From Stygiobacter sp043807765 (lineage in GTDB: Bacteria; Bacteroidota; Ignavibacteria; Ignavibacteriales; Melioribacteraceae): a stretch of 64,000 bases of DNA. Position 1 is the stretch's first letter. The number at the start of each line of letters is the position of its first letter. Positions 37,200-46,313 of the stretch are shown in pieces. A program made the position numbers and the translations under genes. Location: NCBI GenBank assembly GCA_043807765.1, contig JAZDFQ010000098.1:46399-110398 (forward strand), written 5' to 3'. The notes under the pieces are model-generated. The model was not told the DNA's origin and ran no database searches. It saw only the letters and a program-made list of their open reading frames with translations.

Positions 37200-37260
37200 A
37201 ATTTTTAGAGTTAAATATCGAAAATAAATTCCCTCTTTCGCGGGAATGAAAAGTTACTAA

Positions 37261-37411
37261 CTCACCTTACGCAAAAATTTTATCTCGGTGTAACTCTGTG
37301 ACTCCTCTGCGGGGCTCTGTGTAATAAAAACCAAAAATATCACAGAGAAACACAGAGCAAATACAGAGAATCACAGAGAAAAACCTTCATTCTGATTCTT
37401 GCGTAAGGTGA
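37261..37411. mobile_element. MITE-like inverted-repeat element
   Basis: A 151-base non-coding block bounded by TCACCTTACGCAA (37262-37274) and its exact complement TTGCGTAAGGTGA (37399-37411). Inside, a left half of CTCTGTGA...CTCTGTGT words faces a right half of CACAGAG words repeated about every 10-11 bases. The 29-base arms pair except for a central patch. There is no ORF. It fits a small non-autonomous transposable or hairpin repeat between GH20 and GH125. Confidence 0.55.
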
Positions 37412-37415
37412 TTTG

Positions 37416-39638
37416 CTAATTAACAAAAAATGCACTTGCCGGAATTATTCTGCGAGCAATTCCCGGGCCTTCAAATTCCAGTTTCAGTGCTTGGCCTCCG
37501 GAGTTCTCAAAAAACTTAATCTGAATTGGATACAAGCCTTGCTTCAAATTAACCTTGCCGCTTTTTTCAACGACTCCATGAGTTTTATCATTATCAACAA
37601 CAATTACATTGTTGATGATAAGCATACTTCCATCGTCGGAAGCTAAATAGAAAGCATAATCTCCATCTCGCTCTATCTTTATTTTTCCTTCCCACAAGAC
37701 AGCGTAAAAGTCTTCCGACGGTTGTACTTTATCTAATGAAACCTCAAACGCTTTTCCGGTTTTTATTGGATTGAGTAGATCAAAATCCGGTAAAGAAAGC
37801 CATTCTCCTTTGAACGTTTTATAATTCAATCCATTCTTTGCGCTATCAATTACTGTACACACAACTTGCGCGGTTGGACTTGATTTTCCATTCTTCAAAA
37901 ACGTTTTCGCTTTTATAATTGTTTGATCTTTAGCTTCAACGGGAGATTGATAAAGATTTGTTGATGTTGTTGGTTCCGAATTATCTGTTGTGTAATAAAT
38001 TTTTGAACCGGCAATCGGGGAGGCAAGTTCAATCACATCGCTTTTTTTTATAAATCTTTCTCCACTTTCACTTGGCGGCGGAATTCTGAAATTATAATTA
38101 TTCGCTTCTAAATAATTGTACTGGAATTTCATTCGTTCAAGAAAGTCATTTAAATCGCGGGATGATTTTGACGACCAGACAACTTCGCTCAATGCAAGCA
38201 TTCTTGGTAGAATCATATATTCAACGTGGTCTGAAGTTTCAATATATTCCGTCCACATATTTGCTTGTGCGCCCAAAATATATTTGGCTTCATCTGCACT
38301 TAATTCTTGCGGAACGGGTTCGTAGGAATAAACTTTTTCCAGTGTTGTATAACCACCTATTGCTTTTGGCTCGTTGTACAATCCTTGATAATGATCGAAG
38401 TAGCAGTGAGTACCGGGAGACATAACTGCAAAATGTTTAGCCTTAGCTGCTGCTATTCCACCATCTATTCCTCGCCAGCTCATTACTGCGGCGTTTGGCG
38501 CTAATCCTCCTTCAAGTATTTCATCCCAGCCTATAATTTTTCTTCCCTTCGAGTTTACAAATTTTTCTATTCGCTGAATGAAATAACTTTGAAGTTCATG
38601 TTCATCTTTTAAACCAAGAGCTTTGATTCTTGCTTGACATTTTTCGCAAGCATGCCATCTTGTTTTAGGGCATTCATCGCCACCTATGTGAATTATTTCG
38701 CTTGGGAAAAGAGCCATAACTTCAGTTAAAACATCTTGCAAGAATTCAAAAGTTTTATCATTACCGGCGCAATACACATCTTCAATTACGCCCCAAGTTG
38801 TTCCAACTTCAAACGGTCCGCCTGTGCAAGAATATTCAGGATAAGCTGCAAGAGCAGCCTGCGAATGCCCCGGCATTTCAATTTCCGGAATTACAGTAAT
38901 ATATTTTTGTTTTGCGTAAGCAACAACCTCTTTTATTTGCCCTTGTGTATAAAATCCTCCGTGAGGCTTTCCATCTTTCATCGTTTCTTTACGCATCGAG
39001 CCAATTTCTGTTAGTTTAGGATATTTTTTAATTTCAATACGCCAGCCTTGGTCTTCGGTTAAATGCCAGTGAAAGGTGTTCATCTTATACATTGCCAAGA
39101 CATCAATATATTTTTTTACGAAGTCCACTGAAAAGAAATGGCGGCAAACATCAAGGTGCGCTCCTCTCCAGGCAAAGCGAGGTTCATCTTGAATATTTAT
39201 GCACTGGATGGAAAATGCTTCTCCGTTTAGTTCAATCGGGAATAATTGAAGCAAAGACTTAATACCATAGAATAGTCCGCTTCCGCTTCCGGATGTAATT
39301 TTAATCAAGTTTGGCTTCATCGAAATTGTATATGCTTCGGCTGCTGTGATCTCTTTATTGATCTCGAGCTGAATCAAACTTGTTGGAATATCCTTGGTCA
39401 TTTCCCAAGTTGCAAAAACCGCTGTTCCGAGTTTATTGTTAATTGCGCCGGCTAATAAATCACCAAGCGATTGCATCTCTGCGCTCTTTTCAATCCAAAT
39501 TTTAGTCTGTGCGTTAAACGTAAAAGCTCCTTTTACCGCTTCAACTTTTACCGGTTTTGGTACAATTGAATTATTGATTTGCGCGTTCATAGAAAAAAAC
39601 ATACAGAAGAGAATTAGAATCATTGCTTTAGTTTTCAT
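37416..39638 (-). CDS. secreted GH20 beta-N-acetylhexosaminidase with PA14-like domain
   Basis: 740 residues with a signal peptide (1-19). The GH20 N-domain (about 20-145) leads to the catalytic barrel (about 150-505), with HLTEDQGWRIEIKKYP and the catalytic Asp-Glu pair in HIGGDECPKTRW near residue 316. A chitobiase-type C-terminal segment (about 540-610, YYTTDNSEPTT) and a PA14-like sugar-binding domain (about 620-735, FYAVLWEGKIKIERDGDYAFYLASDDGSMLIIN) follow. It releases terminal GlcNAc/GalNAc. Start overlaps the DUF1648 stop (ATGA). Confidence 0.92.
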   Translation of the reverse strand: MKTKAMILILFCMFFSMNAQINNSIVPKPVKVEAVKGAFTFNAQTKIWIEKSAEMQSLGDLLAGAINNKLGTAVFATWEMTKDIPTSLIQLEINKEITAAEAYTISMKPNLIKITSGSGSGLFYGIKSLLQLFPIELNGEAFSIQCINIQDEPRFAWRGAHLDVCRHFFSVDFVKKYIDVLAMYKMNTFHWHLTEDQGWRIEIKKYPKLTEIGSMRKETMKDGKPHGGFYTQGQIKEVVAYAKQKYITVIPEIEMPGHSQAALAAYPEYSCTGGPFEVGTTWGVIEDVYCAGNDKTFEFLQDVLTEVMALFPSEIIHIGGDECPKTRWHACEKCQARIKALGLKDEHELQSYFIQRIEKFVNSKGRKIIGWDEILEGGLAPNAAVMSWRGIDGGIAAAKAKHFAVMSPGTHCYFDHYQGLYNEPKAIGGYTTLEKVYSYEPVPQELSADEAKYILGAQANMWTEYIETSDHVEYMILPRMLALSEVVWSSKSSRDLNDFLERMKFQYNYLEANNYNFRIPPPSESGERFIKKSDVIELASPIAGSKIYYTTDNSEPTTSTNLYQSPVEAKDQTIIKAKTFLKNGKSSPTAQVVCTVIDSAKNGLNYKTFKGEWLSLPDFDLLNPIKTGKAFEVSLDKVQPSEDFYAVLWEGKIKIERDGDYAFYLASDDGSMLIINNVIVVDNDKTHGVVEKSGKVNLKQGLYPIQIKFFENSGGQALKLEFEGPGIARRIIPASAFFVN

Positions 39639-40153
39639 TCTTCACCTAATTGATTTTCTTTATTTGTGAAATAGAGGATATACTTTATTACAATAACAGC
39701 GCTTGCAACTAAAAATACAATTACGCTAACCCAAGAAAAACTACTTATTCTTTGAGTACCGGTTACATTTGCATTAAAAATTTCATAAAACATGTAAACA
39801 AAGAGAGCCAGACAAACGCTTCCCAGCCAAAGCAGCATAGCTTGCAGCATATTAAATGTATGCGCCCGTCTCGATTCGTTTAGCCAATAAACTTTGTTCG
39901 GCAAATTAATTAGAGATTGTGGAAAGCGGGGTACAAAGTAACTCATACCGCCAAATATCAAAAAGAAGAAGAGAATTATTCCATAATGAAATATCAGGTA
40001 GCTGCTTTTGCTCATCCAGTTATCGGCCCGGTTATAAAAATCAAAATGGGATGCAATTCTTTCCGGCAGTTGATTATAGTATATAAACGGAAGCAAGATT
40101 GAAATTGCAAAAAGCAGTAGAAAAATTGTTTTTGCTGCGCGAGTATTAGACAT
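39635..40153 (-). CDS. DUF1648-like membrane protein
   Basis: 172 residues with four helices (about 10-28, 55-77, 105-125, 143-162). The DUF1648 signature LPERIASHFDFYNRADNWMSK follows helix 1. The role is unknown. It is translationally coupled to the GH20 gene and may belong to that transcription unit. Confidence 0.75.
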   Translation of the reverse strand: MSNTRAAKTIFLLLFAISILLPFIYYNQLPERIASHFDFYNRADNWMSKSSYLIFHYGIILFFFLIFGGMSYFVPRFPQSLINLPNKVYWLNESRRAHTFNMLQAMLLWLGSVCLALFVYMFYEIFNANVTGTQRISSFSWVSVIVFLVASAVIVIKYILYFTNKENQLGEE

Positions 40154-40269
40154 TTAAGCGTAATTTTTGAATCCAAAATCCGTAAAATTTTGGAGAAGGA
40201 AAAGCCTCAAAAATTTTATTTTGATTTTAGGAACACTCAAATAAATTCAATCTATTTTCGGCATAAATT

Positions 40270-40731
40270 TTATGCGAGCCCAAACTGCGCAAGATGATGC
40301 TGAAAATGTTTTAGGTGAAAAACTTTCCACTCCTCTTCATTTAACAGTCCAAAAGTTGGATTCACAAAAACCGATTCCGGTTTGTCTCTGTATAGTACTT
40401 TATAATCGTCAATTTCAGTTCTTAACACAGAAATAGCTTCATCAGCCGACGAGAATTCAAGCGGGGGTAGGTTGTCCCCAATAATCGGGCTAATAAAATT
40501 TTTGGGAAGCGGTCTTTCGCTCATCAATATTCTTTTTAATGTAGGACGTTTTTCTTCCGGCGTAGCACAGGCAACATGCAGTTTACCACTGCTAATTCTA
40601 ACTGATTGAATTAGGTGTTCAATCATATGTTGAAAACTCATCTTTCCCCATAACGCGCTGGGTTCGGATTCAACGTTAGTTAAGCATACAAAAAATTCAT
40701 CTATGTTTTTCAAGAACAGTTCCTTTCGCAT
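40270..40731 (-). CDS. DUF1569/DinB-like protein
   Basis: 153 residues resembling DinB-like four-helix metalloproteins of the DUF1569 type. Putative metal histidines lie in MSFQHMIEHLIQS and in FHLKHFQHHLAQFGL. The family includes paralogues of uncertain function, some annotated as oxepin-CoA hydrolase. Stands alone. Confidence 0.7.
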   Translation of the reverse strand: MRKELFLKNIDEFFVCLTNVESEPSALWGKMSFQHMIEHLIQSVRISSGKLHVACATPEEKRPTLKRILMSERPLPKNFISPIIGDNLPPLEFSSADEAISVLRTEIDDYKVLYRDKPESVFVNPTFGLLNEEEWKVFHLKHFQHHLAQFGLA

Positions 40732-40886
40732 TAGTTATTCAAAAAGAGTGAATGATCGAAATAGCCGACATTTATGAAAATCATCACAAATGTCTCTTCT
40801 TTGTTTTACTCCTATCATAATTAATAAAAATAATGCAAATTTCGCCATATAAAATCATAAGTTTGAAAATCATCAATTGGTAATAG

Positions 40887-41270
40887 ATGGGCTCTCAGCA
40901 ATTATTATTAATCGTAGTTGGCATAATCGTAGTTGGCTTGATGATTTATGCCGGATTTAACATTGGAAGCGATTACATGGAAAATGCTAACCGCGATCAA
41001 ATCATTTCCAGTCTTTACGATTTAGGATTGAATGCACAGCAGCATTTCAAAAAAGAACTCTCTCAAGGCGGCGGCGGCGGAACATATACGGGATGGGTAA
41101 TACCTACCCAGTTAAAAAACACACAGTCGGGAACGTTTGATGAAGTTGTAAGAGAAGAGCGTGTGGATTTAAGCGCCGATGGAACTGTAATCGGTAGAAA
41201 TGGAAAAACAAACGTTCGAGTTACAGCTCGTGTTAACGAAGACGGAATTAAAATTACAATTATTAATTGA
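40887..41270 (+). CDS. hypothetical single-pass membrane protein, prepilin-like N-terminus
   Basis: 127 residues. An N-terminal helix (5-24, QLLLIVVGIIVVGLMIYAGF) precedes an extracytoplasmic domain with a polyglycine stretch (SQGGGGGTYTGW, encoded by GGC repeats). The long helix followed by a small beta-rich domain recalls pseudopilins, but no peptidase cleavage motif (G-FxxxE) is visible. It ends 7 bases before the sigma factor start and shares its operon. Confidence 0.6.
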   Translation: MGSQQLLLIVVGIIVVGLMIYAGFNIGSDYMENANRDQIISSLYDLGLNAQQHFKKELSQGGGGGTYTGWVIPTQLKNTQSGTFDEVVREERVDLSADGTVIGRNGKTNVRVTARVNEDGIKITIIN

Positions 41271-41277
41271 GGGCTGC

Positions 41278-41787
41278 TTGGCAGAAGAGAATACCACATA
41301 TATCAATTACTTAATTGAAATATCCAAATCCGGAAGGCAGCGCGGTTATTTGGATTTATGTGAGATTATCATACCCAATATTTTTACTGTGGTTTACCGA
41401 TTGGTTAACGACCTTGAGATGGCAAAGAAGCTAACGGTAAAAGCTTTAATGCAAGGATGGATGGAAATAAAGACTCTTGACTCAAATAAGCCGTTCGTTG
41501 AATGGATAAAAAATATTGCAATAGGTTGTTCGATGGAAAAACTTATAGTCAATAATTTGGTTATTCCGATGATGTTGGAACAGAAGTATCTCGATTCAAC
41601 TGAGTCCGATCTGGAAAGTGCAATTAAAAGCCTTCCAGCCATGAACAGAGTAATTTTTGTACTGCACGATCTAGAAGGATTTTCCTATCAAGAGATCAAT
41701 CAATTTTTTCCGGAATTGATTTATGATGAACTGAAGACCAACCTTATTCAAACACGCCAGTATCTAATTGGAAACATTACGCGATGA
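41278..41787 (+). CDS. sigma-70 family (ECF-type) sigma factor
   Basis: 169 residues from a TTG start at 41278 with SD GAGGG four bases upstream; longer reading frames overlap the previous gene. Region 2 (about 15-80) is weakly conserved. Region 4 (about 110-165) reads LPAMNRVIFVLHDLEGFSYQEINQFF with the expected HTH. Its stop overlaps the start of the zinc-finger/FecR gene (ATGA, 41784-41787), typical of sigma/anti-sigma pairs. Confidence 0.8.
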   Translation: MAEENTTYINYLIEISKSGRQRGYLDLCEIIIPNIFTVVYRLVNDLEMAKKLTVKALMQGWMEIKTLDSNKPFVEWIKNIAIGCSMEKLIVNNLVIPMMLEQKYLDSTESDLESAIKSLPAMNRVIFVLHDLEGFSYQEINQFFPELIYDELKTNLIQTRQYLIGNITR

Positions 41788-42992
41788 TTTGCGAAGAAGT
41801 TAAAATAAATCTTCACGATTATGTAGATGAGCTTCTGGATGAAATAACAAAGCGCGATGTTGAATATCATATTCGGAACTGCGATCTCTGTTTCAAAGAA
41901 TACCAGAAAATGTTGGCTTTCTTCGAACGTCTTAGACAACTGCCGGTTGTAATAAATCCGCCGCAAGAAATCATTGAGGGAGTAAAATCCGAATTGATGA
42001 ATATGCGCGGCGTTTCATCTGTTCCAGATGCGAATGTTACTACTAGAAATGCCCGCAAAATTGCAAAAGAAAAAGAGAAACAAGAAAAGAAACTTAACAA
42101 AGAACGGGCTGTTGTTAGGAAAAGTATTGCTACTAAAAGAATCTATAAAAAACCTTACTCCATTGGCCCTTCTGTAGAACTAAAGAGAATTCTCTATACA
42201 GCATTGCCTCTTGCCTTAATAGCGTTTGGATATTTTGTATATGATTTTCAGAAGTATAATTACCCTTGGCAAGTTGTTAGTATTGCCGGAAATCATACTG
42301 TTAATGGAAAAGCCGATAAGAGCGATAAATGGGATCAAGGAGAAACACTTTCCACAGATGACCAATCTAAAGCAGTTGTTACTATACCCAAAGTAGGAAC
42401 AATGGAGGTTGGTACAAATTCTCTTCTTGTGTTGGATAGAGCAAAAGATGGTGCTAATCAAGTCTATATTAAAAAAGGAAGTGTCGGCATTTCCAACACA
42501 GAAGATATGCCCGACTATTCTTTAATTGTTGATGGGTTTGAGATTATTGATCGCGGTGGAAAATTTGAGCTTACTACCGGTTCTTCTCTTGGTGCAATAC
42601 TAAAAGTGAATTCAGCCTTTGTAGAAATTCCCTTTAACGGTAATTCTCTGATGGTTGATGAAAACCATACGTGCGTTTTACGAAAAGGACGCAGACCCGG
42701 AACGCCGATTAATATAAAAGCTTCCGATAGTTTACGAGCAGCGGTGGAATTGTTTGATTTTGGTAATGGCGGAGAGGCTTCAGTGGAAAGAATTATTTCT
42801 TTGGCAAAAGAAGAAGATATGCTTACACTTCTTGCTCTCATTCCCTACGTTCAACAATTACAACGACAAATAATATTTCAAGAGATCAGTAACAGATTCC
42901 CTCCCCCGGAAAATGTTACTCGTGCCGGCATTATCCGTTTGGAAAGCGAAATGCTTTACCGCTGGTGGGAGGAAATTGAATGGCAGCTATAG
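41784..42992 (+). CDS. zinc-finger anti-sigma factor / FecR-domain membrane protein
   Basis: 402 residues. The N-terminal zinc-binding anti-sigma motif reads HIRNCDLC (HxxxCxxC, about 30-37). A transmembrane helix follows at about 136-155 (LYTALPLALIAFGYFVYDF). The FecR-like domain (about 165-300: VNGKADKSDKWDQGETLSTDDQSKAVVTIPKVGTMEVG) is extracytoplasmic. It would hold the sigma factor until an envelope signal arrives. TAG stop one base from the convergent DUF4440 gene. Confidence 0.85.
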   Translation: MICEEVKINLHDYVDELLDEITKRDVEYHIRNCDLCFKEYQKMLAFFERLRQLPVVINPPQEIIEGVKSELMNMRGVSSVPDANVTTRNARKIAKEKEKQEKKLNKERAVVRKSIATKRIYKKPYSIGPSVELKRILYTALPLALIAFGYFVYDFQKYNYPWQVVSIAGNHTVNGKADKSDKWDQGETLSTDDQSKAVVTIPKVGTMEVGTNSLLVLDRAKDGANQVYIKKGSVGISNTEDMPDYSLIVDGFEIIDRGGKFELTTGSSLGAILKVNSAFVEIPFNGNSLMVDENHTCVLRKGRRPGTPINIKASDSLRAAVELFDFGNGGEASVERIISLAKEEDMLTLLALIPYVQQLQRQIIFQEISNRFPPPENVTRAGIIRLESEMLYRWWEEIEWQL

Positions 42993-42993
42993 T

Positions 42994-43485
42994 TTAATCG
43001 TAAGTAAATGTTGGTGTTGCTAAAAACCTATAAATTTTCCAGCCCAAATTCTTATCCTTCTTTAACACACGCATGCTTCTCTCGGAATAAACCGGGCTAG
43101 GCTTTAGTTCAATCGGGTGAGGCATCATAAACGAACTTGCACAAGTTACGTAAGCATAACCGTCGCTAATAAGAATCTCTTCGACTTTGGTTTCCCATTT
43201 TCCTTCGGGATATTGTCTCCGGTACTGAAGCAAATCATTTCTCATCGCATCCTGGCCAACAATATCAGATGAATCGGCAACTACTCCGCGATAGTTGGCG
43301 TCTATCAACTCGACTGCTGTTTCAATATCTCCGGCATTATAAGAAGTTGTGTAATTCTCTATTAATTCTCTTATAGCCGCTTCATCGGCAGTCTTAGCGG
43401 ATTTTCTCTCATCTTCACGTACTTCTTTGGTGCAAGAAGAAACAGCAATTATAATTAGTAGCAATAAAAATATTTTGCGAACCAT
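42994..43485 (-). CDS. NTF2-like (DUF4440/SnoaL-type) lipoprotein
   Basis: 163 residues. Lipobox AVSSC at about residues 14-18. The rest is a cone-shaped NTF2-like fold: DEAAIRELIENYTTSYNAGDIETAVELIDANYRG, then WETKVEEILISDGYAYVTCASSF. Small-ligand binding or enzymatic roles are possible; none is predicted firmly. Confidence 0.8.
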   Translation of the reverse strand: MVRKIFLLLLIIIAVSSCTKEVREDERKSAKTADEAAIRELIENYTTSYNAGDIETAVELIDANYRGVVADSSDIVGQDAMRNDLLQYRRQYPEGKWETKVEEILISDGYAYVTCASSFMMPHPIELKPSPVYSERSMRVLKKDKNLGWKIYRFLATPTFTYD

Positions 43486-43554
43486 ATTAGTCCCGACTTT
43501 TTCAATACAATAATAAGCAAACTAAATTAAGGTGTAAATCGAAATGAGCTACTA

Positions 43555-43582
43555 AATTTTGGGATTTCAAATTCCCAAAATT
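43555..43582. terminator. hairpin in the 43.5-kb intergenic region
   Basis: A 10-bp perfect stem AATTTTGGGA / TCCCAAAATT with an 8-base loop. It is 110 bases past the end of the leftward 43693-44573 pair, so it may terminate that transcript. The T-run is weak. Confidence 0.4.
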
Positions 43583-43692
43583 CTTTCGAATATTTGTTAG
43601 GCCGCTGTGACGATTGTTCATCAAAGCTAATAATTAAAAGAAAGGGTTAGGAGCTTTTCTTCGCTACTGCCGGAGAGCACGGCGGCCTCTTT

Positions 43693-44154
43693 CTATCTTA
43701 TCAACGATTGGCCGAACACGAATTTTATAGCCATCAAAAACGCTACTATCTGGTCTTTGGTTAACCCAATATTATCAAGCAGTTTCTGCAGATTGATTAA
43801 ATCCTCCCCGTAAAATTCCGCCAGCATTCGCATTGTAGAAGCTTTGTTGTTTCTAAAACTGGTAATCTCATCGCCCAGCATTCCGGAATTCAATTCTTCT
43901 TGAGTGAAATGATTTTTCTCGAGAGCATCCAAGCTCATAATTGCAGAGAATTTTTTTAAGTCGAGTGGAATTGTGAAATCTTCTTGAAACAACCTTACCG
44001 TTGATTTGGGATCGAATCTCTTCTCCAGATTGGAAGGAATGTGTAAAGGTCGCTCGGTCTGTGGTTTGGAAACACTTGTGTCTTTCTTTGTCTGACCAAA
44101 ACAGACTGCACTGAAGAAAAATATTAGAACGTGAACTAAGCGGATATATTTCAC
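43693..44154 (-). CDS. exported hypothetical protein, paralogue of the upstream gene
   Basis: 153 residues with a signal peptide (1-20, ending VCFG). A hydrophilic middle (about 45-130) is followed by a hydrophobic C-terminal segment (AFLMAIKFVFGQSLI). Its FTQEELNSG ... FRNNKASTMRMLAE pattern aligns with LTEDELNRYKNNKSYLKSLMKL of the next gene. No known family recognised. Four-base overlap with the upstream gene. Confidence 0.65.
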   Translation of the reverse strand: MKYIRLVHVLIFFFSAVCFGQTKKDTSVSKPQTERPLHIPSNLEKRFDPKSTVRLFQEDFTIPLDLKKFSAIMSLDALEKNHFTQEELNSGMLGDEITSFRNNKASTMRMLAEFYGEDLINLQKLLDNIGLTKDQIVAFLMAIKFVFGQSLIR

Positions 44155-44573
44155 AAGATACTCAGCAGCAAGATTATAATTACTCCAACTGTTTTGGCAG
44201 CTCCTAGAACCTTTCTTATTACTGATAACGTCGGATATTCTTCAGCCTCATTCGGCGGAAGCTTCATTAGCGATTTCAAATATGATTTATTGTTTTTGTA
44301 GCGGTTCAATTCATCCTCGGTTAATCCGCTTTTGCGTTCTTCTTTAGTTAGCAGCAAGTTATTAATAAGAAGGTTTACTTCCTCGCTATTGTTCACGCTA
44401 AAATCAAAGCCCAATGGTAATATACTGTCTTTGCGGAGCGGCTGTAAGAACTTATTTGCACGGGCGGAATCTAACCGGAATATCTTGCTTTCGGGATTTA
44501 TCTTTTTCACTGAAGAATCTTTCTGTGCAAAAATTGGAGTAGAGATAATTATAAACAAGCAGATAAACTTCAT
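44151..44573 (-). CDS. exported hypothetical protein with C-terminal helix
   Basis: 140 residues with a signal peptide (1-16, ending PIFA). The C-terminal helix VIRKVLGAAKTVGVIIILLLSIL would anchor it as a tail-anchored protein or pack in a membrane complex. Shares the TxxEL...NNK motif with its neighbour, so the pair looks like an ancient duplication. Confidence 0.65.
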   Translation of the reverse strand: MKFICLFIIISTPIFAQKDSSVKKINPESKIFRLDSARANKFLQPLRKDSILPLGFDFSVNNSEEVNLLINNLLLTKEERKSGLTEDELNRYKNNKSYLKSLMKLPPNEAEEYPTLSVIRKVLGAAKTVGVIIILLLSIL

Positions 44574-44639
44574 ACGCCCACGCTGTAAAGTTTATCTTAT
44601 AAACTTACTTATGCGGTACGGTTCCCTTTAAAAACAAAA

Positions 44640-44667
44640 AACCCCGGTAAGAAAATTTGCCGGGGTT
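44640..44667 (-). terminator. intrinsic terminator of the 44.7-kb T9SS gene
   Basis: AACCCCGG / CCGGGGTT stem (44640-44647 / 44660-44667) with T-rich DNA on the leftward side. The whole 30-base block is identical to the terminator at 48562-48589. Confidence 0.8.
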
Positions 44668-44697
44668 CTTGTCTAACTACTCAATACTGAATACTAA

Positions 44698-46209
44698 TTA
44701 CTTGGTGAGCAGCAGCTTGATTGATTTGCTAAAACTATTTGATTGAATTGCAGCAATGTAAACGCCGCTTGTCAACTTGCTTGCATCAAAATCTACTCTG
44801 TAATAACCGGCGTTTTTTTGGTCGTTAACCAAGGTTGCTACTTCTTTGCCAAGAACATCGTAAACTTTTATTGTTACCATTCCATCTTTTGGCAGCTGGT
44901 AGTTTATTGTTGTTGTTGGATTGAATGGATTTGGATAATTCGAAATTGAGTAATCCACCGGAACTTCGCTTTCTGCTTTTGTCATAGCTAAATCGTTGTT
45001 TTGCATTGAAGCACCAATTGTACAATATACCTGTGTATTAGCGCCACCTTGAGACCAAGTGTAGTTCACCGAATAGTATGCAGTAATTCCATATTCTAAT
45101 AATATATCTTGTCTCCATACTCCAAGATTGAAATCGTAATCAGTGTATGATTGCACACCGCTGTTTACAGTTGCAATTACAGCATCGGCGCTCCATACAC
45201 CGTTTTGATATATCCGGCGGTGTATTCTGTATTGAGTAACATTCGAATTTGGGTTATCAGTCCAATTAATTACGAGCGGTTGACCAATGGTCGTTCCAAA
45301 TGAAATAGACGGCGGAACAGCTCTTGCGGTATATTGAGCAGTGTAAGTACCATGAGCACTTGGCGTTATGGTACTAGAAGCTGTACCTTCTTCGTAAGTC
45401 CAGTTACTAAATAAATATTCTATTCCATTAGAGATATAGTTTCCCGCGGCAGCATTTATAACATTTTGTTCAACAACAGCTTCGACAGTTGGCGATGATT
45501 TGCCTACGCTGTTAATGTAAATTGTGCTGCCGGCTTGAAAGGTTAAACTGCATAACTTGCGCAAGTTTGCTTCCAGAGAGGCTCCGTTATCATTATCTGT
45601 TACGCTATATGATATGCTGGTTGTGGTAGCATTGTTAATAGTTGAACCATTAAGTTTCCAGAGACTGTTATTCGTGCCACTCGTATTCCAAACTCTATTG
45701 TAGGTACCATCTGATTGCTCAATAGCACCAGCCGTTACAGATTCGCCAACAAACTTATAGGTTTTATTTTCACCATTGTTAATATTTCTTTGTGAGTCTT
45801 CTAAATTTATTATTCCACCGGAAAAATTGTTAACTGCATAAATTGTATATTTTACATAGAAGGTTATTGTTTGAGAAGCTTTTTCGGTTGACTGTCCATT
45901 TTGATCTACCTGAAATAATTTTACAGTCCAAGTATAACTGCCTTGAGGAAGGTAATGCCATTGCGGTATCTCATTACCCGGTCTATCGTTATACACATGA
46001 TCATGTGTGCTTAATTCATTATAATAAAGATAACCAACCACCAATCCGTCAGCATAACAACCAAAATTTACAGCACCGAGATTTGTTGAAGTTGAAGCCA
46101 AGATAACTTGATTGTTAGTTGGACTTGTAAAATGAATGCTGTGTACTGCAAAAGCCTTAACAGAAAAAATAATTGTAAGAAAAAGGCCAATGAGAAATAC
46201 TCGTTTCAT
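44698..46209 (-). CDS. secreted protein with T9SS type A sorting domain
   Basis: 503 residues from the ATG at 46209, which has AAGGAG seven bases upstream. Signal peptide 1-20. The middle holds beta-rich repeats, and residues about 290-390 look like a fibronectin type III domain (PLVINWTDNPNSNVTQYRIHRR). The C-terminus (about 425-503) is a canonical sorting domain: NYPNPFNPTTTINYQLPKDG, then VYDVLGKEVATLV, then SGVYIAAIQSN, ending KSIKLLLTK. No catalytic motif recognised; probably a surface or extracellular protein. Confidence 0.85.
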   Translation of the reverse strand: MKRVFLIGLFLTIIFSVKAFAVHSIHFTSPTNNQVILASTSTNLGAVNFGCYADGLVVGYLYYNELSTHDHVYNDRPGNEIPQWHYLPQGSYTWTVKLFQVDQNGQSTEKASQTITFYVKYTIYAVNNFSGGIINLEDSQRNINNGENKTYKFVGESVTAGAIEQSDGTYNRVWNTSGTNNSLWKLNGSTINNATTTSISYSVTDNDNGASLEANLRKLCSLTFQAGSTIYINSVGKSSPTVEAVVEQNVINAAAGNYISNGIEYLFSNWTYEEGTASSTITPSAHGTYTAQYTARAVPPSISFGTTIGQPLVINWTDNPNSNVTQYRIHRRIYQNGVWSADAVIATVNSGVQSYTDYDFNLGVWRQDILLEYGITAYYSVNYTWSQGGANTQVYCTIGASMQNNDLAMTKAESEVPVDYSISNYPNPFNPTTTINYQLPKDGMVTIKVYDVLGKEVATLVNDQKNAGYYRVDFDASKLTSGVYIAAIQSNSFSKSIKLLLTK

Positions 46210-46313
46210 ATTTGACTCCTTTAGAATTATAAAATAATTATCTTTGCTCAGCAAATAAAATGAGCCCACTATGTGAGCAAAAGGTGACCAGCCTTACATT
46301 TAATTTGCATTTT

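Noticed and set aside
41200..41277. Longer sigma-factor frame starting at 41200
   Set aside because: It overlaps the previous gene and lacks an SD; TTG at 41278 with GAGGG fits better.
43599..43688. AGGCCGC/GCGGCCT pairing across about 76 bases, as a structured RNA
   Set aside because: Only 7 bp over a long loop; no tRNA or known riboswitch motif. Could be chance.
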